A model generated the notes under the pieces. It ran no database searches and was not told the DNA's origin. It worked only from the letters and a program-made list of their open reading frames with translations. DNA of 64,000 nt from Intrasporangiaceae bacterium URHB0013. Its GTDB lineage: Bacteria > Actinomycetota > Actinomycetes > Actinomycetales > Dermatophilaceae. The stretch lies in contig KK211150.1 in the NCBI GenBank assembly GCA_000620545.1, forward strand, positions 620,427 through 684,426, written 5' to 3'. This document shows, piece by piece, positions 9,172 to 20,105 of this stretch (its first letter is position 1; every line of letters begins with the position of its first letter). A program made the translations under genes and the position numbers.

Positions 9172-9938
9172 AGAGCCTCAGGCAGCACGTGGTCCGAGGC
9201 CGACTGGCCGGCTCGCTCGTCGGTCTGGCGGGAGTCCTGTTCGCGGTCCCCACCCTCTTCTTCGCCACCCACGTGGTCAGGGACAACCCCACGGGGTCGG
9301 CGGAGCCGGACCTGCCGCCGTTCCAGCAGTCTTTCTGGAGCTGGGGGCGCGCCGCCGACACGACACCGGGCGTGGCGGGCCCGATCGACGTCAGCAGCTC
9401 GGTCGGCCTGTTGCTCCTCGTCGTCGCCCTCGCTGCCGGTCTCGTGGGCGCACTGGCGTATGCGTTCCGGCCGGGCGCGGACGGACGGATCCTCGGTGCC
9501 GCCGGGCTCGCCTGGGCCGCGTCGCAGGTCGTCGGGGGCCTGGGGCGGCGGCTCGGAGACGAGTTGTCCAGGATCTTCAGCGAGGGCGACCAGCTCGTCG
9601 TCGAGACCCTGCCCGCCGGGGTGCTGGAGGTCCTGTCCGCGGCGCTGCTCGTCGTGTCCCTGGCTCTCGTGGTGCTCCGGCCCGTGGTGGCGCTCGCGCG
9701 CGCGGGAACGGCCCGGGCCCAGGCGCTCGCCCACCGGGACGCCGCGGCTGACAAGGCGGGCGACGAGGTGAGCGGCTCGGGTGAGCGGCCCGCGCCTCGG
9801 GTGGGCATCGCGACCATCCGCGACGTGCCCGGTGGACGTGACGTCCGGGCGGTCGCGCGCCACGAGCACGCCGGCACGGGCGTCGGTTTCTCCGACGACC
9901 CGACGGGCGATCCCGACCGCTTCCGCCCACCGCCATGA
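9168..9938 (+). CDS. Membrane protein with WSWGR motif, second tandem paralogue
   Basis: The 256-residue protein starts at GTG 9168, overlapping the previous stop by four bases, with GGGAG just upstream. Four helices are predicted. Helix 1 is followed by an outer loop carrying F-W-S-W-G-R-A at about residue 59. Two central helices come next, then a short segment with E-T-L-P-A-G-V-L-E-V before helix 4, and an acidic/basic cytoplasmic tail. The segment before helix 4 (V-L-E-V here, S-L-E-T and W-L-E-V in the neighbours) keeps a Leu-Glu pair in all three paralogues. No function is known. Confidence 0.75.
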   Translation: MKSLRQHVVRGRLAGSLVGLAGVLFAVPTLFFATHVVRDNPTGSAEPDLPPFQQSFWSWGRAADTTPGVAGPIDVSSSVGLLLLVVALAAGLVGALAYAFRPGADGRILGAAGLAWAASQVVGGLGRRLGDELSRIFSEGDQLVVETLPAGVLEVLSAALLVVSLALVVLRPVVALARAGTARAQALAHRDAAADKAGDEVSGSGERPAPRVGIATIRDVPGGRDVRAVARHEHAGTGVGFSDDPTGDPDRFRPPP

Positions 9939-10825
9939 CCGACGAGCCTGGCCCGCAAGCCACCCCGGCGGTCGAGAACGGCCTGCCCACGCGCATCGCG
10001 GGGGTGGCGATAGGAGGCGCCGGTGTGCTGCTGGCGGCGTCCACGGTGGTGTGGCCGACGAAGATCGTCGCGGTCCGCGTCCCGGAGGTCGGTGACTTCA
10101 CGAAGGGCTACGAGCAGCTGATCTGGTCGTGGGGGCGGCAGGTCGTCTACACCTCGGACGGCGTGCTGCTCGACGCCTTCTCCGGGCCCAACCCGGTGCC
10201 CCGGCTCGTGCTCCTCGTCGTCGTCCTGCTCCTCGCTGCAGGTGGACTGATCTTCCGGGCCGTCAGCGAGGGAGCGCCCGGCGTGCTGGCCTCGGCGGTC
10301 GGCACGGCGCTGGCCCTCGCGACGGTCGGCGGGTCGGTGGTGGAGCGGCTGTCCGTGGACGACCGTTCGATCGGACTGCAGCCGGGACTCGTCGTCGTGA
10401 CGACGACCGTCGGATGGTTGGAGGTCACGTCGGTCGCGCTGCTCACCGCGGCGCTCGCCGTCCTCGTCGTGCCTCACCTGCTGCCGCGGACCACCGACCT
10501 TCTCGCCCGGTGGGTGGCGCTCGCCGTGGCGCGAGTGCGTGAACGGCGGGCCGGGGATGTGGCAGGGGACGCGGCGGCGGGCGACTCGGCTGGCGACGCG
10601 GGCGGCGACGCGGGCGGCGCCGACCCCGCTCAGGCGGGCGACGCCGACCCCGCTCGGGCGGGCGAAACCGACCCCGCTCGCGCGGGCGGGACGTCGCCCC
10701 TCGTCGCGACGCTGAGGGAGCCGGGAGCGTCCGGCCCGGGGAGGACACCTGCCGTCGGCTTCCGCGACCAGGATCCCTCGGGCCCGGACGACGCCGGGAC
10801 GCCCGGGTCGCGGCCGCGGCACTGA
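9935..10825 (+). CDS. Membrane protein with WSWGR motif, third tandem paralogue with repeat tail
   Basis: The 296-residue protein starts at ATG 9935 inside the preceding stop (ATGA overlap). It repeats the plan of its two upstream paralogues: helix 1, outer loop with L-I-W-S-W-G-R-Q at about residue 64, paired helices, W-L-E-V before helix 4. The cytoplasmic tail differs. It is about 120 residues long and carries Ala/Gly/Asp-rich imperfect repeats based on D-P-A-R-A-G. Overlapping starts across all three genes mean coupled translation in fixed ratio. Confidence 0.75.
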   Translation: MTDEPGPQATPAVENGLPTRIAGVAIGGAGVLLAASTVVWPTKIVAVRVPEVGDFTKGYEQLIWSWGRQVVYTSDGVLLDAFSGPNPVPRLVLLVVVLLLAAGGLIFRAVSEGAPGVLASAVGTALALATVGGSVVERLSVDDRSIGLQPGLVVVTTTVGWLEVTSVALLTAALAVLVVPHLLPRTTDLLARWVALAVARVRERRAGDVAGDAAAGDSAGDAGGDAGGADPAQAGDADPARAGETDPARAGGTSPLVATLREPGASGPGRTPAVGFRDQDPSGPDDAGTPGSRPRH

Positions 10826-10891
10826 GAGCCACATCGGGATCCCCTGCGGGATGGCGAGGTGTTGGGGCGCCGCGGTGTGGGTGGTCGGGCC

Positions 10892-10897
10892 TACCGT
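10892..10897 (+). promoter_or_regulatory. Candidate -10 element (TACCGT) for the VOC gene, leaderless
   Basis: TACCGT plus six bases precedes ATG 10904; there is no Shine-Dalgarno sequence. Confidence 0.55.
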
Positions 10898-10903
10898 CGG
10901 GAC

Positions 10904-11311
10904 ATGGACATGAAGCTCGAGCTGGTGGCGGTGCCCGTGACCGATGTCGACCGGGCCAAGGAGTTCTACGTCGACAGGGTCGGCTTCAACGCCGACCACG
11001 ACTACACGGTGAGTGACGAGGTCCGTTTCGTGCAGCTCACCCCGCCCGGGTCGGCCTGCTCGATCGCGATCGGCAAGGGCCTGACCCAGATCGTCCCGGG
11101 TGGCCTCGACAACCTCCAGATGGTCGTCGCGGACGTCGACGCGGTCCGGGCCGAGCTCGTCGGCCGTGGCGTCGAGGCCTCCGAGGTCGACGACCAGGCG
11201 TGGGGGCGCTTCGTCTACTTCAGCGACCCCGACGGCAACCGGTGGTCGCTGCAGCAGCTGCCCGAGTGGTCGGCCGGGGCGGGTGGCGACGGGACCGTCC
11301 CGGCGGGGTGA
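10904..11311 (+). CDS. VOC superfamily protein (glyoxalase-like)
   Basis: The 135-residue protein begins MDMKLELVAVPVTDVDRAKE and has a single pair of VOC modules, with Y-F-S-D-P-D-G-N-R-W-S-L-Q-Q near the C-terminus. It resembles the small actinobacterial glyoxalase-like proteins that pair a V-P-V-T-D-V-D-R-A start with the D-P-D-G-N end motif. ATG 10904 is chosen because of the leaderless promoter six bases upstream; ATG 10910 is a close alternative. It stands alone between the membrane-protein cluster and an ATPase, so the substrate is not suggested by context. Confidence 0.85.
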   Translation: MDMKLELVAVPVTDVDRAKEFYVDRVGFNADHDYTVSDEVRFVQLTPPGSACSIAIGKGLTQIVPGGLDNLQMVVADVDAVRAELVGRGVEASEVDDQAWGRFVYFSDPDGNRWSLQQLPEWSAGAGGDGTVPAG

Positions 11312-11359
11312 CGTGCGCCGCGTCGTCGAGCGCCTGGCCCGGGTGTCGGTCCCGCGGCC

Positions 11360-11365
11360 TACCGT
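11360..11365 (+). promoter_or_regulatory. Candidate -10 element (TACCGT) for the AAA ATPase gene, leaderless
   Basis: TACCGT plus six bases precedes ATG 11372, identical in design to the signal at 10892. Confidence 0.55.
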
Positions 11366-11371
11366 CGGATC

Positions 11372-12757
11372 ATGCTCACCGCCGTCGCCGTGTCCGGCTA
11401 CCGCTCGCTGCGCGACGTGGTCGTGCCGCTGCACGGCCTCGACGTCGTCACGGGCGCCAACGGCAGTGGCAAGTCGAGCCTCTACCGGTCGCTACGGCTC
11501 CTGGCGGGCTGCGGCCGCGGCGACGTCATCGGCGCGCTCGCCCGGGAGGGTGGCCTCCAGTCCGCGCTCTGGGCCGGTCCGGCCTCGCTCGGCGGCGCAC
11601 GTGACCGCGGCCACGCTGTCCAGGGCACGAGGCGCAAGGGACCGATCAGCCTCCAGCTCGGCTTCGCCTCCGACGACTTCGGCTACCTCGTCGACCTCGG
11701 GCTGCCGCAGCAGTCGACGGGTGGCGACGCGGGCACGCCATCGGCGTTCCTTCGCGACCCCGAGATCAAGCGCGAGGTGGTGTGGTCCGGCCCGGTCATG
11801 CGGCCCGGCTCCGTCCTGGTCCGACGCCGGTGGGGTGTGGTCGAGACTCGCGCCACGGCTGGGGGCGATGACGCCTGGGGGTCGGAATGGGGACCGGACG
11901 AGGGGGACGCCGCGGAGTGGGAGTCCGATCCCGTCGAGGCGCCCGGATCGCGCACCGGCTCACGCTCCGCCGCCTACCGGTCGTCCGGTGGGTCCGGGCA
12001 ACAGACGTCCGGCCGCGCTGCCCGTCCCGGCTGGACCGAGCTGACCCGGTCACTGCGGCCGTGGGAGAGCATGCTCACCGAGCTCGCCGATCCGGAGCGG
12101 GCGCCCGAGCTGCTCCGCGTCCGTCGGATGATCCGCGGCTGGCGCTTCTACGACGGGTTCCGCGCCGACGCCGATGCCCCGGCCCGGACCCCACAGGTGG
12201 GCACGCGCACCCCGGTGCTCGCCGACGACGGCCGCGACCTCGCAGCCGCTCTGCAGACGATCCGCGAGAACGGCCGCTCCGAGCTCGACCGCGCCGTCGC
12301 CGATGCCTTCGACGGCGCGATCCTCGAGGTGACGGTCGATGGGGGTCGTTTCGACGTGGCGCTCCACCAGCCCGGCATGCTCCGCTCGCTCGCCGGCGCC
12401 GAGCTGTCCGACGGGACCTTGCGCTACCTGCTCCTCGTCGCGGCCCTGCTGACGCCCGACCCGCCGCCCCTCATGGTGCTCAACGAGCCCGAGACCTCGC
12501 TGCACCCCGACCTGTTGCCGCCGCTTGCGCGCCTCGTCCGGTCGGCGGCCGAGCGCAGCCAGGTCATGGTCGTCTCGCACTCGGACGCGCTCATCCGTCA
12601 GCTCGGTGTCGTCGATGCCGACGACGAGGACGAGACACCGGTCGGCCTCGGTTCCCCTGCGCGCGGCATCACCCTCGTCAAGGACCTCGGTGAGACCGTC
12701 GTGCAGGGCCAGGGCTTGCTCACGACGCCGGCCTGGACGTGGGGCAGCCGCCGCTGA
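11372..12757 (+). CDS. RecF/OLD-like AAA-family ATPase
   Basis: The 461-residue protein is an ABC-type ATPase of the AAA_21/RecF-like group. It opens with the strand L-T-A-V-A-V-S-G-Y-R-S-L and has Walker A G-A-N-G-S-G-K-S-S at about residues 29-37. A signature-like S-D-G-T-L-R-Y-L sits near 350. Walker B/D-loop is N-E-P-E-T-S-L-H-P-D, with the switch His in V-V-S-H-S-D. The middle has a low-complexity Gly/Ser insert instead of long coiled coils. No nuclease domain or partner gene is adjacent, so it may act in DNA repair or as a stand-alone defence-type ATPase; neither is shown. Confidence 0.8.
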   Translation: MLTAVAVSGYRSLRDVVVPLHGLDVVTGANGSGKSSLYRSLRLLAGCGRGDVIGALAREGGLQSALWAGPASLGGARDRGHAVQGTRRKGPISLQLGFASDDFGYLVDLGLPQQSTGGDAGTPSAFLRDPEIKREVVWSGPVMRPGSVLVRRRWGVVETRATAGGDDAWGSEWGPDEGDAAEWESDPVEAPGSRTGSRSAAYRSSGGSGQQTSGRAARPGWTELTRSLRPWESMLTELADPERAPELLRVRRMIRGWRFYDGFRADADAPARTPQVGTRTPVLADDGRDLAAALQTIRENGRSELDRAVADAFDGAILEVTVDGGRFDVALHQPGMLRSLAGAELSDGTLRYLLLVAALLTPDPPPLMVLNEPETSLHPDLLPPLARLVRSAAERSQVMVVSHSDALIRQLGVVDADDEDETPVGLGSPARGITLVKDLGETVVQGQGLLTTPAWTWGSRR

Positions 12758-12875
12758 CCGCGCCGACGAGCGCGACGCGGCACACGGCATACGACCCCGG
12801 GACGCCGTGGCGTCGCCGGGTGTGGCGGCATCCGTGCAGGTCAGCACCATCGGGGTCGCGCCCGACCGTCCCGCA

Positions 12876-12906
12876 TTGTGAGATTCGCAGGGCTCTCCGG
12901 TAAGTT
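12876..12906 (+). promoter_or_regulatory. Possible promoter of the 2-oxoacid dehydrogenase operon
   Basis: TTGTGA (12876-12881) and TAAGTT (12901-12906) lie 19 bp apart in the 278-nt gap before the operon. Spacing is one or two bases longer than ideal, so this is only a candidate. Confidence 0.3.
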
Positions 12907-13035
12907 CCGGTCCGAGGACCATGCACGTGTCCGTCGTCACGAACGGCGGCCCTGCGCCCCCAGAAGCCGACGAACGGGTGACCCCCGTTCGCGGGCCGAA
13001 CGAGTAGGCCGGTCTCACCGGCGAAGGAGCCCCAC

Positions 13036-14190
13036 GTGAGCGACAAGGTTGTCGCCGAGCTGCAGGAGCCGACCCCCGCGGTCGGAGACGGTGGCCCGGA
13101 CATGATCCAGTTGCTGACCCCCGAGGGTCAGCGCGTGTCCCATCCCGACTACGACAAGTACGTCGCGGACCTGACACCGGAGGACCTGCGGAGCTTCTAC
13201 CGCGACCTCGTCCTCATCCGCCGGCTCGACGCCGAGGGCTACGCGCTCCAGCGTCAGGGGGAACTCGGCCTGTGGCCCAGCCTGCTCGGCCAGGAGGCGG
13301 CCCAGGTCGGCTCCGGTCGCGCCCTGAAGCCGCACGACTTCGTCTTCCCGACCTACCGCGAGCACGGGGTCGGCTTCGTGCGCGGCATGGATCCGCAGAG
13401 CTCGCTGCAGCTCTTCCGCGGTGTCAGCCAAGGCGGCTGGGACCCGCAGGAGAACAACTTCCACCTCTACACGATCGTCATCGGGGCCCAGGCGCTGCAC
13501 GCCACCGGCTACGCGATGGGTGTGCGGATGGACGGCAACGTCGGCACCGGCGACCCCGATCGCGACACCGCCGTCATCTGCTACTTCGGCGACGGCGCCT
13601 CCTCGCAGGGCGACGTCAACGAGGCGTTCGTCTACGCCGCGAGCTTCGACGCGCCGGTCGTCTTCTTCTGCCAGAACAACCAGTGGGCCATCTCCGAGCC
13701 CGTCGAGAAGCAGACCCGCATCCCGCTCTTCCAGCGCGCCCGCGGCTTCGGCTTCCCCGGCGTCCGCGTCGACGGCAACGACATCCTCGCGACGTACGCC
13801 GTGACCCAGCACTGCCTCGACGAGGCCCGCAACGGCAACGGCCCGCTGCTCATCGAGGCCTACACCTACCGCATGGGTGCCCACACCACGGCCGACGACC
13901 CGACGAAGTACCGGGTGTCCGCCGAGGTCGAGGAGTGGAAGTTCCGAGACCCGATCCTGCGCCTCAAGACGCTCCTGGCCCACGAGGGCATGGCCGACGA
14001 GGAGTTCTTCGCCCGCATCGACGAGGAGGCCGACCAGTTCGCCGCCGAGCTGCGCGAGGGCTGCGTGACGATGGAGACGATGCCCGGCGAGACGATGTGG
14101 GACCACGTCTACGCGGAGGACCACCCCGTCATGGAGGCGGAGCGCGCCGCCTACCTCGCCTACAAGGCGAGCTTCGAGGAGGCGAACTGA
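13036..14190 (+). CDS. bkdA: Thiamine-diphosphate 2-oxoacid dehydrogenase E1 alpha subunit (branched-chain type likely)
   Basis: E1 alpha binds thiamine diphosphate and decarboxylates the 2-oxoacid. The 384-residue protein has the E1a body from about residue 50. Key parts are G-L-W-P-S-L-L-G-Q-E-A, the ThDP motif G-D-G-A-S-S-Q-G-D then N-N-Q-W-A-I-S, and the phosphorylation-loop region Y-R-M-G-A-H-T-T-A-D-D-P. GTG 13036 follows GAAGGAG. Actinobacteria usually have a homodimeric AceE for pyruvate, and the mycobacterial E1ab-E2 set is a branched-chain enzyme. I therefore favour the branched-chain assignment, but pyruvate dehydrogenase remains possible. Confidence 0.85.
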   Translation: MSDKVVAELQEPTPAVGDGGPDMIQLLTPEGQRVSHPDYDKYVADLTPEDLRSFYRDLVLIRRLDAEGYALQRQGELGLWPSLLGQEAAQVGSGRALKPHDFVFPTYREHGVGFVRGMDPQSSLQLFRGVSQGGWDPQENNFHLYTIVIGAQALHATGYAMGVRMDGNVGTGDPDRDTAVICYFGDGASSQGDVNEAFVYAASFDAPVVFFCQNNQWAISEPVEKQTRIPLFQRARGFGFPGVRVDGNDILATYAVTQHCLDEARNGNGPLLIEAYTYRMGAHTTADDPTKYRVSAEVEEWKFRDPILRLKTLLAHEGMADEEFFARIDEEADQFAAELREGCVTMETMPGETMWDHVYAEDHPVMEAERAAYLAYKASFEEAN

Positions 14191-15182
14191 TGGCCGGACA
14201 GCTCGAGAAGGTCACGCTCGGCAAGAGCATCACCAACGGCCTGCGCAAGGCCATGGAGGTCGACCCCAAGGTCGTGCTCATCGGTGAGGACATCGGCAAG
14301 CTCGGCGGCGTCTTCCGCATCACCGAGGGCCTGCAGAAGGACTTCGGCGAGGACCGCGTCATCGACAGCCCGCTCGCCGAGTCCGGCATCGTCGGCACGG
14401 CGGTCGGCATGGCGCTGCGCGGCTACCGCCCCGTCTGCGAGATCCAGTTCGACGGCTTCGTCTACCCGGCCTTCGACCAGATCGTCAGCCAGGTCGCCAA
14501 GATGCACGCCCGCGCGCTCGGTGCGGTCAAGATCCCCATGGTCATCCGCATCCCGTTCGGCGGCGGCATCGGCAGCCCGGAGCACCACTCCGAGAGCCCC
14601 GAGGCCTACTTCGCGCACACCGCTGGCCTGCGCGTCGTCGCCTGCAGCAACCCCGAGGACGCCCACTGGATGATCCAGCAGGCCGTCGCGTGCGACGACC
14701 CGGTGATCTTCTTCGAGCCGAAGCGCCGCTACCACGACCGTGCCGAGTACGACACGTCCGCGACTGTCGCGCCCCGCGGCCTCTTCGAGGCCAACGTGCT
14801 GCGTGAGGGCACCGACGTGACCCTGCTCGGCTACGGCCCGGTCGTCAAGACGATGCTCGAGTCGGCCGCCGCGGCCGAGGCCGAGGGGACGAGCATCGAG
14901 GTCATCGACCTGCGTTCCCTCTCGCCGCTGCCCATCGAGACCATCGTGGCGTCCGTGCGGAAGACGGGTCGCCTCGTCATCGTCCAGGAGGCGAGCAGCT
15001 ACCTCGGCATGGCGTCGGAGATCTCGGCGCAGGTCACCGAGCAGTGCTTCTACGAGCTCGAGGCTCCGGTCATCCGCGTCGCCGGCGCGAACATCCCCTA
15101 CCCGCCGAGCCGGATGGAGGAGGAGTTCCTCCCCGACCTCGACCGCATCCTCGACGGCGTCGACCGCGCGCTCGCGTACTGA
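14190..15182 (+). CDS. bkdB: 2-oxoacid dehydrogenase E1 beta subunit
   Basis: E1 beta completes the active site with E1 alpha. The 330-residue protein starts at ATG 14190, sharing a base with the E1 alpha stop (TGATG), so the two chains are made in step. Family marks include V-V-L-I-G-E-D-I-G-K-L-G-G-V-F-R, P-L-A-E-S-G-I-V-G-T-A-V-G-M, E-I-Q-F-D-G-F-V-Y-P-A-F-D-Q and the C-terminal V-I-D-L-R-S-L-S-P-L. Length and motif order are normal for the family. Confidence 0.92.
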   Translation: MAGQLEKVTLGKSITNGLRKAMEVDPKVVLIGEDIGKLGGVFRITEGLQKDFGEDRVIDSPLAESGIVGTAVGMALRGYRPVCEIQFDGFVYPAFDQIVSQVAKMHARALGAVKIPMVIRIPFGGGIGSPEHHSESPEAYFAHTAGLRVVACSNPEDAHWMIQQAVACDDPVIFFEPKRRYHDRAEYDTSATVAPRGLFEANVLREGTDVTLLGYGPVVKTMLESAAAAEAEGTSIEVIDLRSLSPLPIETIVASVRKTGRLVIVQEASSYLGMASEISAQVTEQCFYELEAPVIRVAGANIPYPPSRMEEEFLPDLDRILDGVDRALAY

Positions 15183-15197
15183 GAAGGGCTGCCACAC

Positions 15198-16652
15198 ATG
15201 GCGATCAAGACGTTCAACCTGCCCGACCCCGGTGAGGGCCTCGTCGAGGCGGAGATCGTGGAGTGGAAGGTCTCGCCCGGCGACACCGTCAAGGTCAACG
15301 ACATGGTCCTCGAGATCGAGACCGCGAAGTCGCTCGTCGAGCTGCCCATCCCATGGGCCGGCACCGTCAAGGCGCTGCTCGTCGAGGTCGGTCAGACCAT
15401 CGACGTCGGCACGCCGATCATCTCGATCGACGACGGTCAGGGTGGCGACGAGGCTCCTGCAGCCGCGCCGTCGGTCCCCGGCGAGAAGGCCGCACCCGCC
15501 GACGGTGGCTCGGAAGCGATCCTCGTCGGCTACGGCGCGAAGGCCGGTGCCACGGCCCGGCGCGCGCGCAAGGGCTCGCCGGCGGCTGCTGCACCGGCGG
15601 CTACCCCGACCGAGACCGAGCAGGTCGCTGCGGCCTCGCCCGTCCCAGAGGCTGCCACTCCTGCCGCCCGGGTCGAGTCCCCTGCTCCGGCCGTCCCTGC
15701 CCCGAGCGTCGGGGGTGGCCGCCCGAAGGCGAAGCCGCCCGTGCGCAAGCTCGCGAAGGACCTCGGCGTCGACCTCGCGTCGGTCACCCCGACCGGCGCC
15801 GACGGCGTCATCACGCGCGACGACGTCACGAACCACCTGAGCGGCGTGAACGGCCTTGCAGCACAAGGTGACTCGATGGTGTCCTCTCCGGCGCCGTCGG
15901 CGCCGTCAGCTCCGCGTATGCCGTTCGGCGCCGGTGAGCGAGAGGAGCGCACCCCGATCAAGGGCGTCCGCAAGATGACGGCGCAGGCGATGGTCGGTTC
16001 GGCCTTCACCGCGCCGCACGTCACCGAGTGGATCACCATCGACGTCACGAAGACGATGGAGCTCGTCGACCGCCTCAAGGGCAGCCGCGAGTTCAAGGAC
16101 GTCAAGGTGACGCCGCTGCTCGTGCTCGCCAGGGCGCTCGTCCTCGCGGTGAGGCGCAACCCGGGCATGAACGCGACATGGGACGAGGCCGCGCAGGAGA
16201 TCGTCCAGAAGAACTACGTCAACCTCGGCATCGCCGCGGCGACCCCCCGTGGCCTCATCGTCCCCAACATCAAGGACGCCCACGCCATGACGATGCTGGA
16301 GCTGGCGCAGGCCATCGGCGCACTGACGGCCACGGCGCGCGAAGGTCGCACCCAGCCGGCAGAGATGTCGGGCGGCACGATGACGATCACCAACGTCGGC
16401 GTCTTCGGCGTGGACAGCGGCACCCCGATCATCAACCCGGGTGAGTCGGCGATCGTGTGCTTCGGTGCGATCCGCAAGCAGCCGTGGGTCGTCACCGACG
16501 CCGACGGCAACGACGAGATCGCGATCCGCCACGTCACGCAGCTCGCGGTGAGCTTCGACCACCGTCTCATCGACGGGGAGCTCGGCAGCCGCTTCCTGTC
16601 CGACCTGGCTGCGATCCTGGCGGACCCGGCCCAGGCCCTCGTCTGGGGCTGA
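15198..16652 (+). CDS. bkdC: 2-oxoacid dehydrogenase E2 (dihydrolipoamide acyltransferase)
   Basis: E2 forms the core of the complex and transfers the acyl group to CoA. The 484-residue chain has one N-terminal lipoyl domain with the lipoylated Lys in E-I-E-T-A-K-S at about residue 43. A long Ala/Pro linker leads to a peripheral-subunit-binding domain (P-P-V-R-K-L-A-K-D-L-G-V-D-L). The catalytic domain ends in S-F-D-H-R-L-I-D-G-E-L, which holds the active His and Asp. It follows E1 beta by 15 nt. No E3 (dihydrolipoamide dehydrogenase) gene is nearby, so E3 must be shared from elsewhere. Confidence 0.92.
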   Translation: MAIKTFNLPDPGEGLVEAEIVEWKVSPGDTVKVNDMVLEIETAKSLVELPIPWAGTVKALLVEVGQTIDVGTPIISIDDGQGGDEAPAAAPSVPGEKAAPADGGSEAILVGYGAKAGATARRARKGSPAAAAPAATPTETEQVAAASPVPEAATPAARVESPAPAVPAPSVGGGRPKAKPPVRKLAKDLGVDLASVTPTGADGVITRDDVTNHLSGVNGLAAQGDSMVSSPAPSAPSAPRMPFGAGEREERTPIKGVRKMTAQAMVGSAFTAPHVTEWITIDVTKTMELVDRLKGSREFKDVKVTPLLVLARALVLAVRRNPGMNATWDEAAQEIVQKNYVNLGIAAATPRGLIVPNIKDAHAMTMLELAQAIGALTATAREGRTQPAEMSGGTMTITNVGVFGVDSGTPIINPGESAIVCFGAIRKQPWVVTDADGNDEIAIRHVTQLAVSFDHRLIDGELGSRFLSDLAAILADPAQALVWG

Positions 16653-16695
16653 CCGCAGCCAGAGTCCCCAGCCCCACCCCCTCCAACCCCAACCC

Positions 16696-16832
16696 GTCGA
16701 AAGGCCAAACTTCGTGGCCTGACCGCAGTCGAGAGGCCAGTTCTCGTCACGAGAACTGGCCTCTCGACGGTGACGGGGCCGCAAACGTTGGCCTCTCGAC
16801 GGTCCCGGCCCCGCGAAGTTTGGCCTCTCGAC
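16696..16832. repeat. Composite palindromic element, copy A
   Basis: The element lies between the convergent ends of the E2 gene and the SDR gene. One forward unit (16696-16719) begins GTCGAAAGGCCA. A near-perfect 41-nt hairpin (16728-16768) follows, whose 20-base arms both carry the GTCGAGAGGCCA box. Two reverse units (16777-16800, 16807-16832) then end TGGCCTCTCGAC. All boxes point inward to the central hairpin. The same architecture recurs at 17773-17877 and 31867-32099. It could act as a two-way terminator, but the repeated boxes go beyond what termination needs. Confidence 0.9.
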
Positions 16833-16882
16833 GTTGGCAGACGTGCAGCCGGGAGAGGCGAGCTCAGCCGGAGAGGGGGAGG

Positions 16883-17704
16883 TCAGCCGGAGAGGGCGCG
16901 TCTCACGACGGCGTCCATGGCGCGGTCCGGCAGGAGCCGCCGAGCAGTCACGATGGCGCGGGCGCCCTTGCCGGCGGGGTAGCGGGCCGCGGGGTTCGCG
17001 GCCTCCAGCGCCGTCAGCACCTTCTCGGCCACCGCCTCGGGACCGGAGCTCATCCGCGAGCTGTCCACACGCTCGAACATCACGGCCATGCGACGCGCGA
17101 GATCCTCGTAGACGGTGCCGACGGACCGCTCGACCATGCTCTCGCGGGCGATGGTGTTCCACTCCGAGACGATTGGGCCGGGCTCGACGATGACGACCTC
17201 TATCCCGAACGGCGCGAGCTCGATGCGCAGGCTGTCACTGAAGCCCTCGACCGCGAACTTCGTGGCGTGGTACCAGGCGCCGAGCGGCTCATAGATCTTG
17301 CCGCCGATGCTCGAGATGTTGACGATCCGGCCCCGGCGTCGGGTGCGCATGTGGGGTGTGACGAGCTGGGTCAGTCGCGCGAGCCCGAAGACGTTGACCT
17401 CGAACTGCCGTCGCCCCTCGTCCAGGGACACGTGCTCGACCGGACCGTAGGAGCCGTAGCCGGCATTGTTGACGAGGGCGTCGATCTGCCCCTGCTCGGT
17501 GATGATCCGATCGACGCCGGCGACCATCGACGCGTCGTCGGTGACGTCCATGGCGAAGGTGCTCACGCCGCGGGCCGCGAGGCCCGCCATGCGATCGACC
17601 CGGCGGGCGACGGCATACACCGTCCATCCCGACTCGAGGAGGTGGATGGCGATGGACTCGCCGATGCCGGAGGACGCGCCGGTGACGAGGGCTACCTTGC
17701 TCAT
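16883..17704 (-). CDS. Short-chain dehydrogenase/reductase
   Basis: The 273-residue classical SDR has the NAD(P)-binding T-G-A-S-S-G-I-G-E at residues 8-16 and N-N-A-G-Y-G at about 85. The catalytic Ser lies in N-I-S-S-I-G-G and the Tyr/Lys pair in Y-H-A-T-K. The A-R-R-V-D-R segment after strand 2 suggests NADPH preference. The substrate is unknown. TACGGT followed by six bases precedes ATG 17704. The gene is bracketed by two palindromic elements, copy A at its 3' end and copy B upstream. Confidence 0.9.
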   Translation of the reverse strand: MSKVALVTGASSGIGESIAIHLLESGWTVYAVARRVDRMAGLAARGVSTFAMDVTDDASMVAGVDRIITEQGQIDALVNNAGYGSYGPVEHVSLDEGRRQFEVNVFGLARLTQLVTPHMRTRRRGRIVNISSIGGKIYEPLGAWYHATKFAVEGFSDSLRIELAPFGIEVVIVEPGPIVSEWNTIARESMVERSVGTVYEDLARRMAVMFERVDSSRMSSGPEAVAEKVLTALEAANPAARYPAGKGARAIVTARRLLPDRAMDAVVRRALSG

Positions 17705-17710
17705 CCCGCC

Positions 17711-17716
17711 ACCGTA
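17711..17716 (-). promoter_or_regulatory. Candidate -10 element (TACGGT) for the SDR gene, leaderless
   Basis: TACGGT plus six bases precedes ATG 17704. The composite palindrome copy B begins about 57 nt further upstream. Confidence 0.55.
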
Positions 17717-17772
17717 TGCGGCGTCCCGGCACCCCGGGTGACCGGCGGCCCCGGACGCGCTCCCCCTCTACC

Positions 17773-17877
17773 GTCGAGAGGCCAACGTTTGCGGCCCCAG
17801 ACACATCGAGAGGCCACATCTCGCGACGAGATCTGGCCTCTCGATGTGCGCGAGGCCGCAAACGCTGGCCTCTCGAC
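17773..17877. repeat. Composite palindromic element, copy B
   Basis: One forward unit (17773-17796) and one reverse unit (17854-17877) flank a 45-nt hairpin (17803-17847). The hairpin arms match over 14 bases, then a C-C mismatch, then six more pairs. The forward unit begins GTCGAGAGGCCA and the reverse unit ends TGGCCTCTCGAC, as in copies A and C. It starts 26 nt past the transporter stop at 17903 and precedes the SDR promoter. Confidence 0.88.
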
Positions 17878-17902
17878 GGTGTCGGGTCGGGGGTGGGACG
17901 CG

Positions 17903-20087
<2,185 letters not shown>

Positions 20088-20105
20088 TCGTGGCACCATG
20101 GGTCC

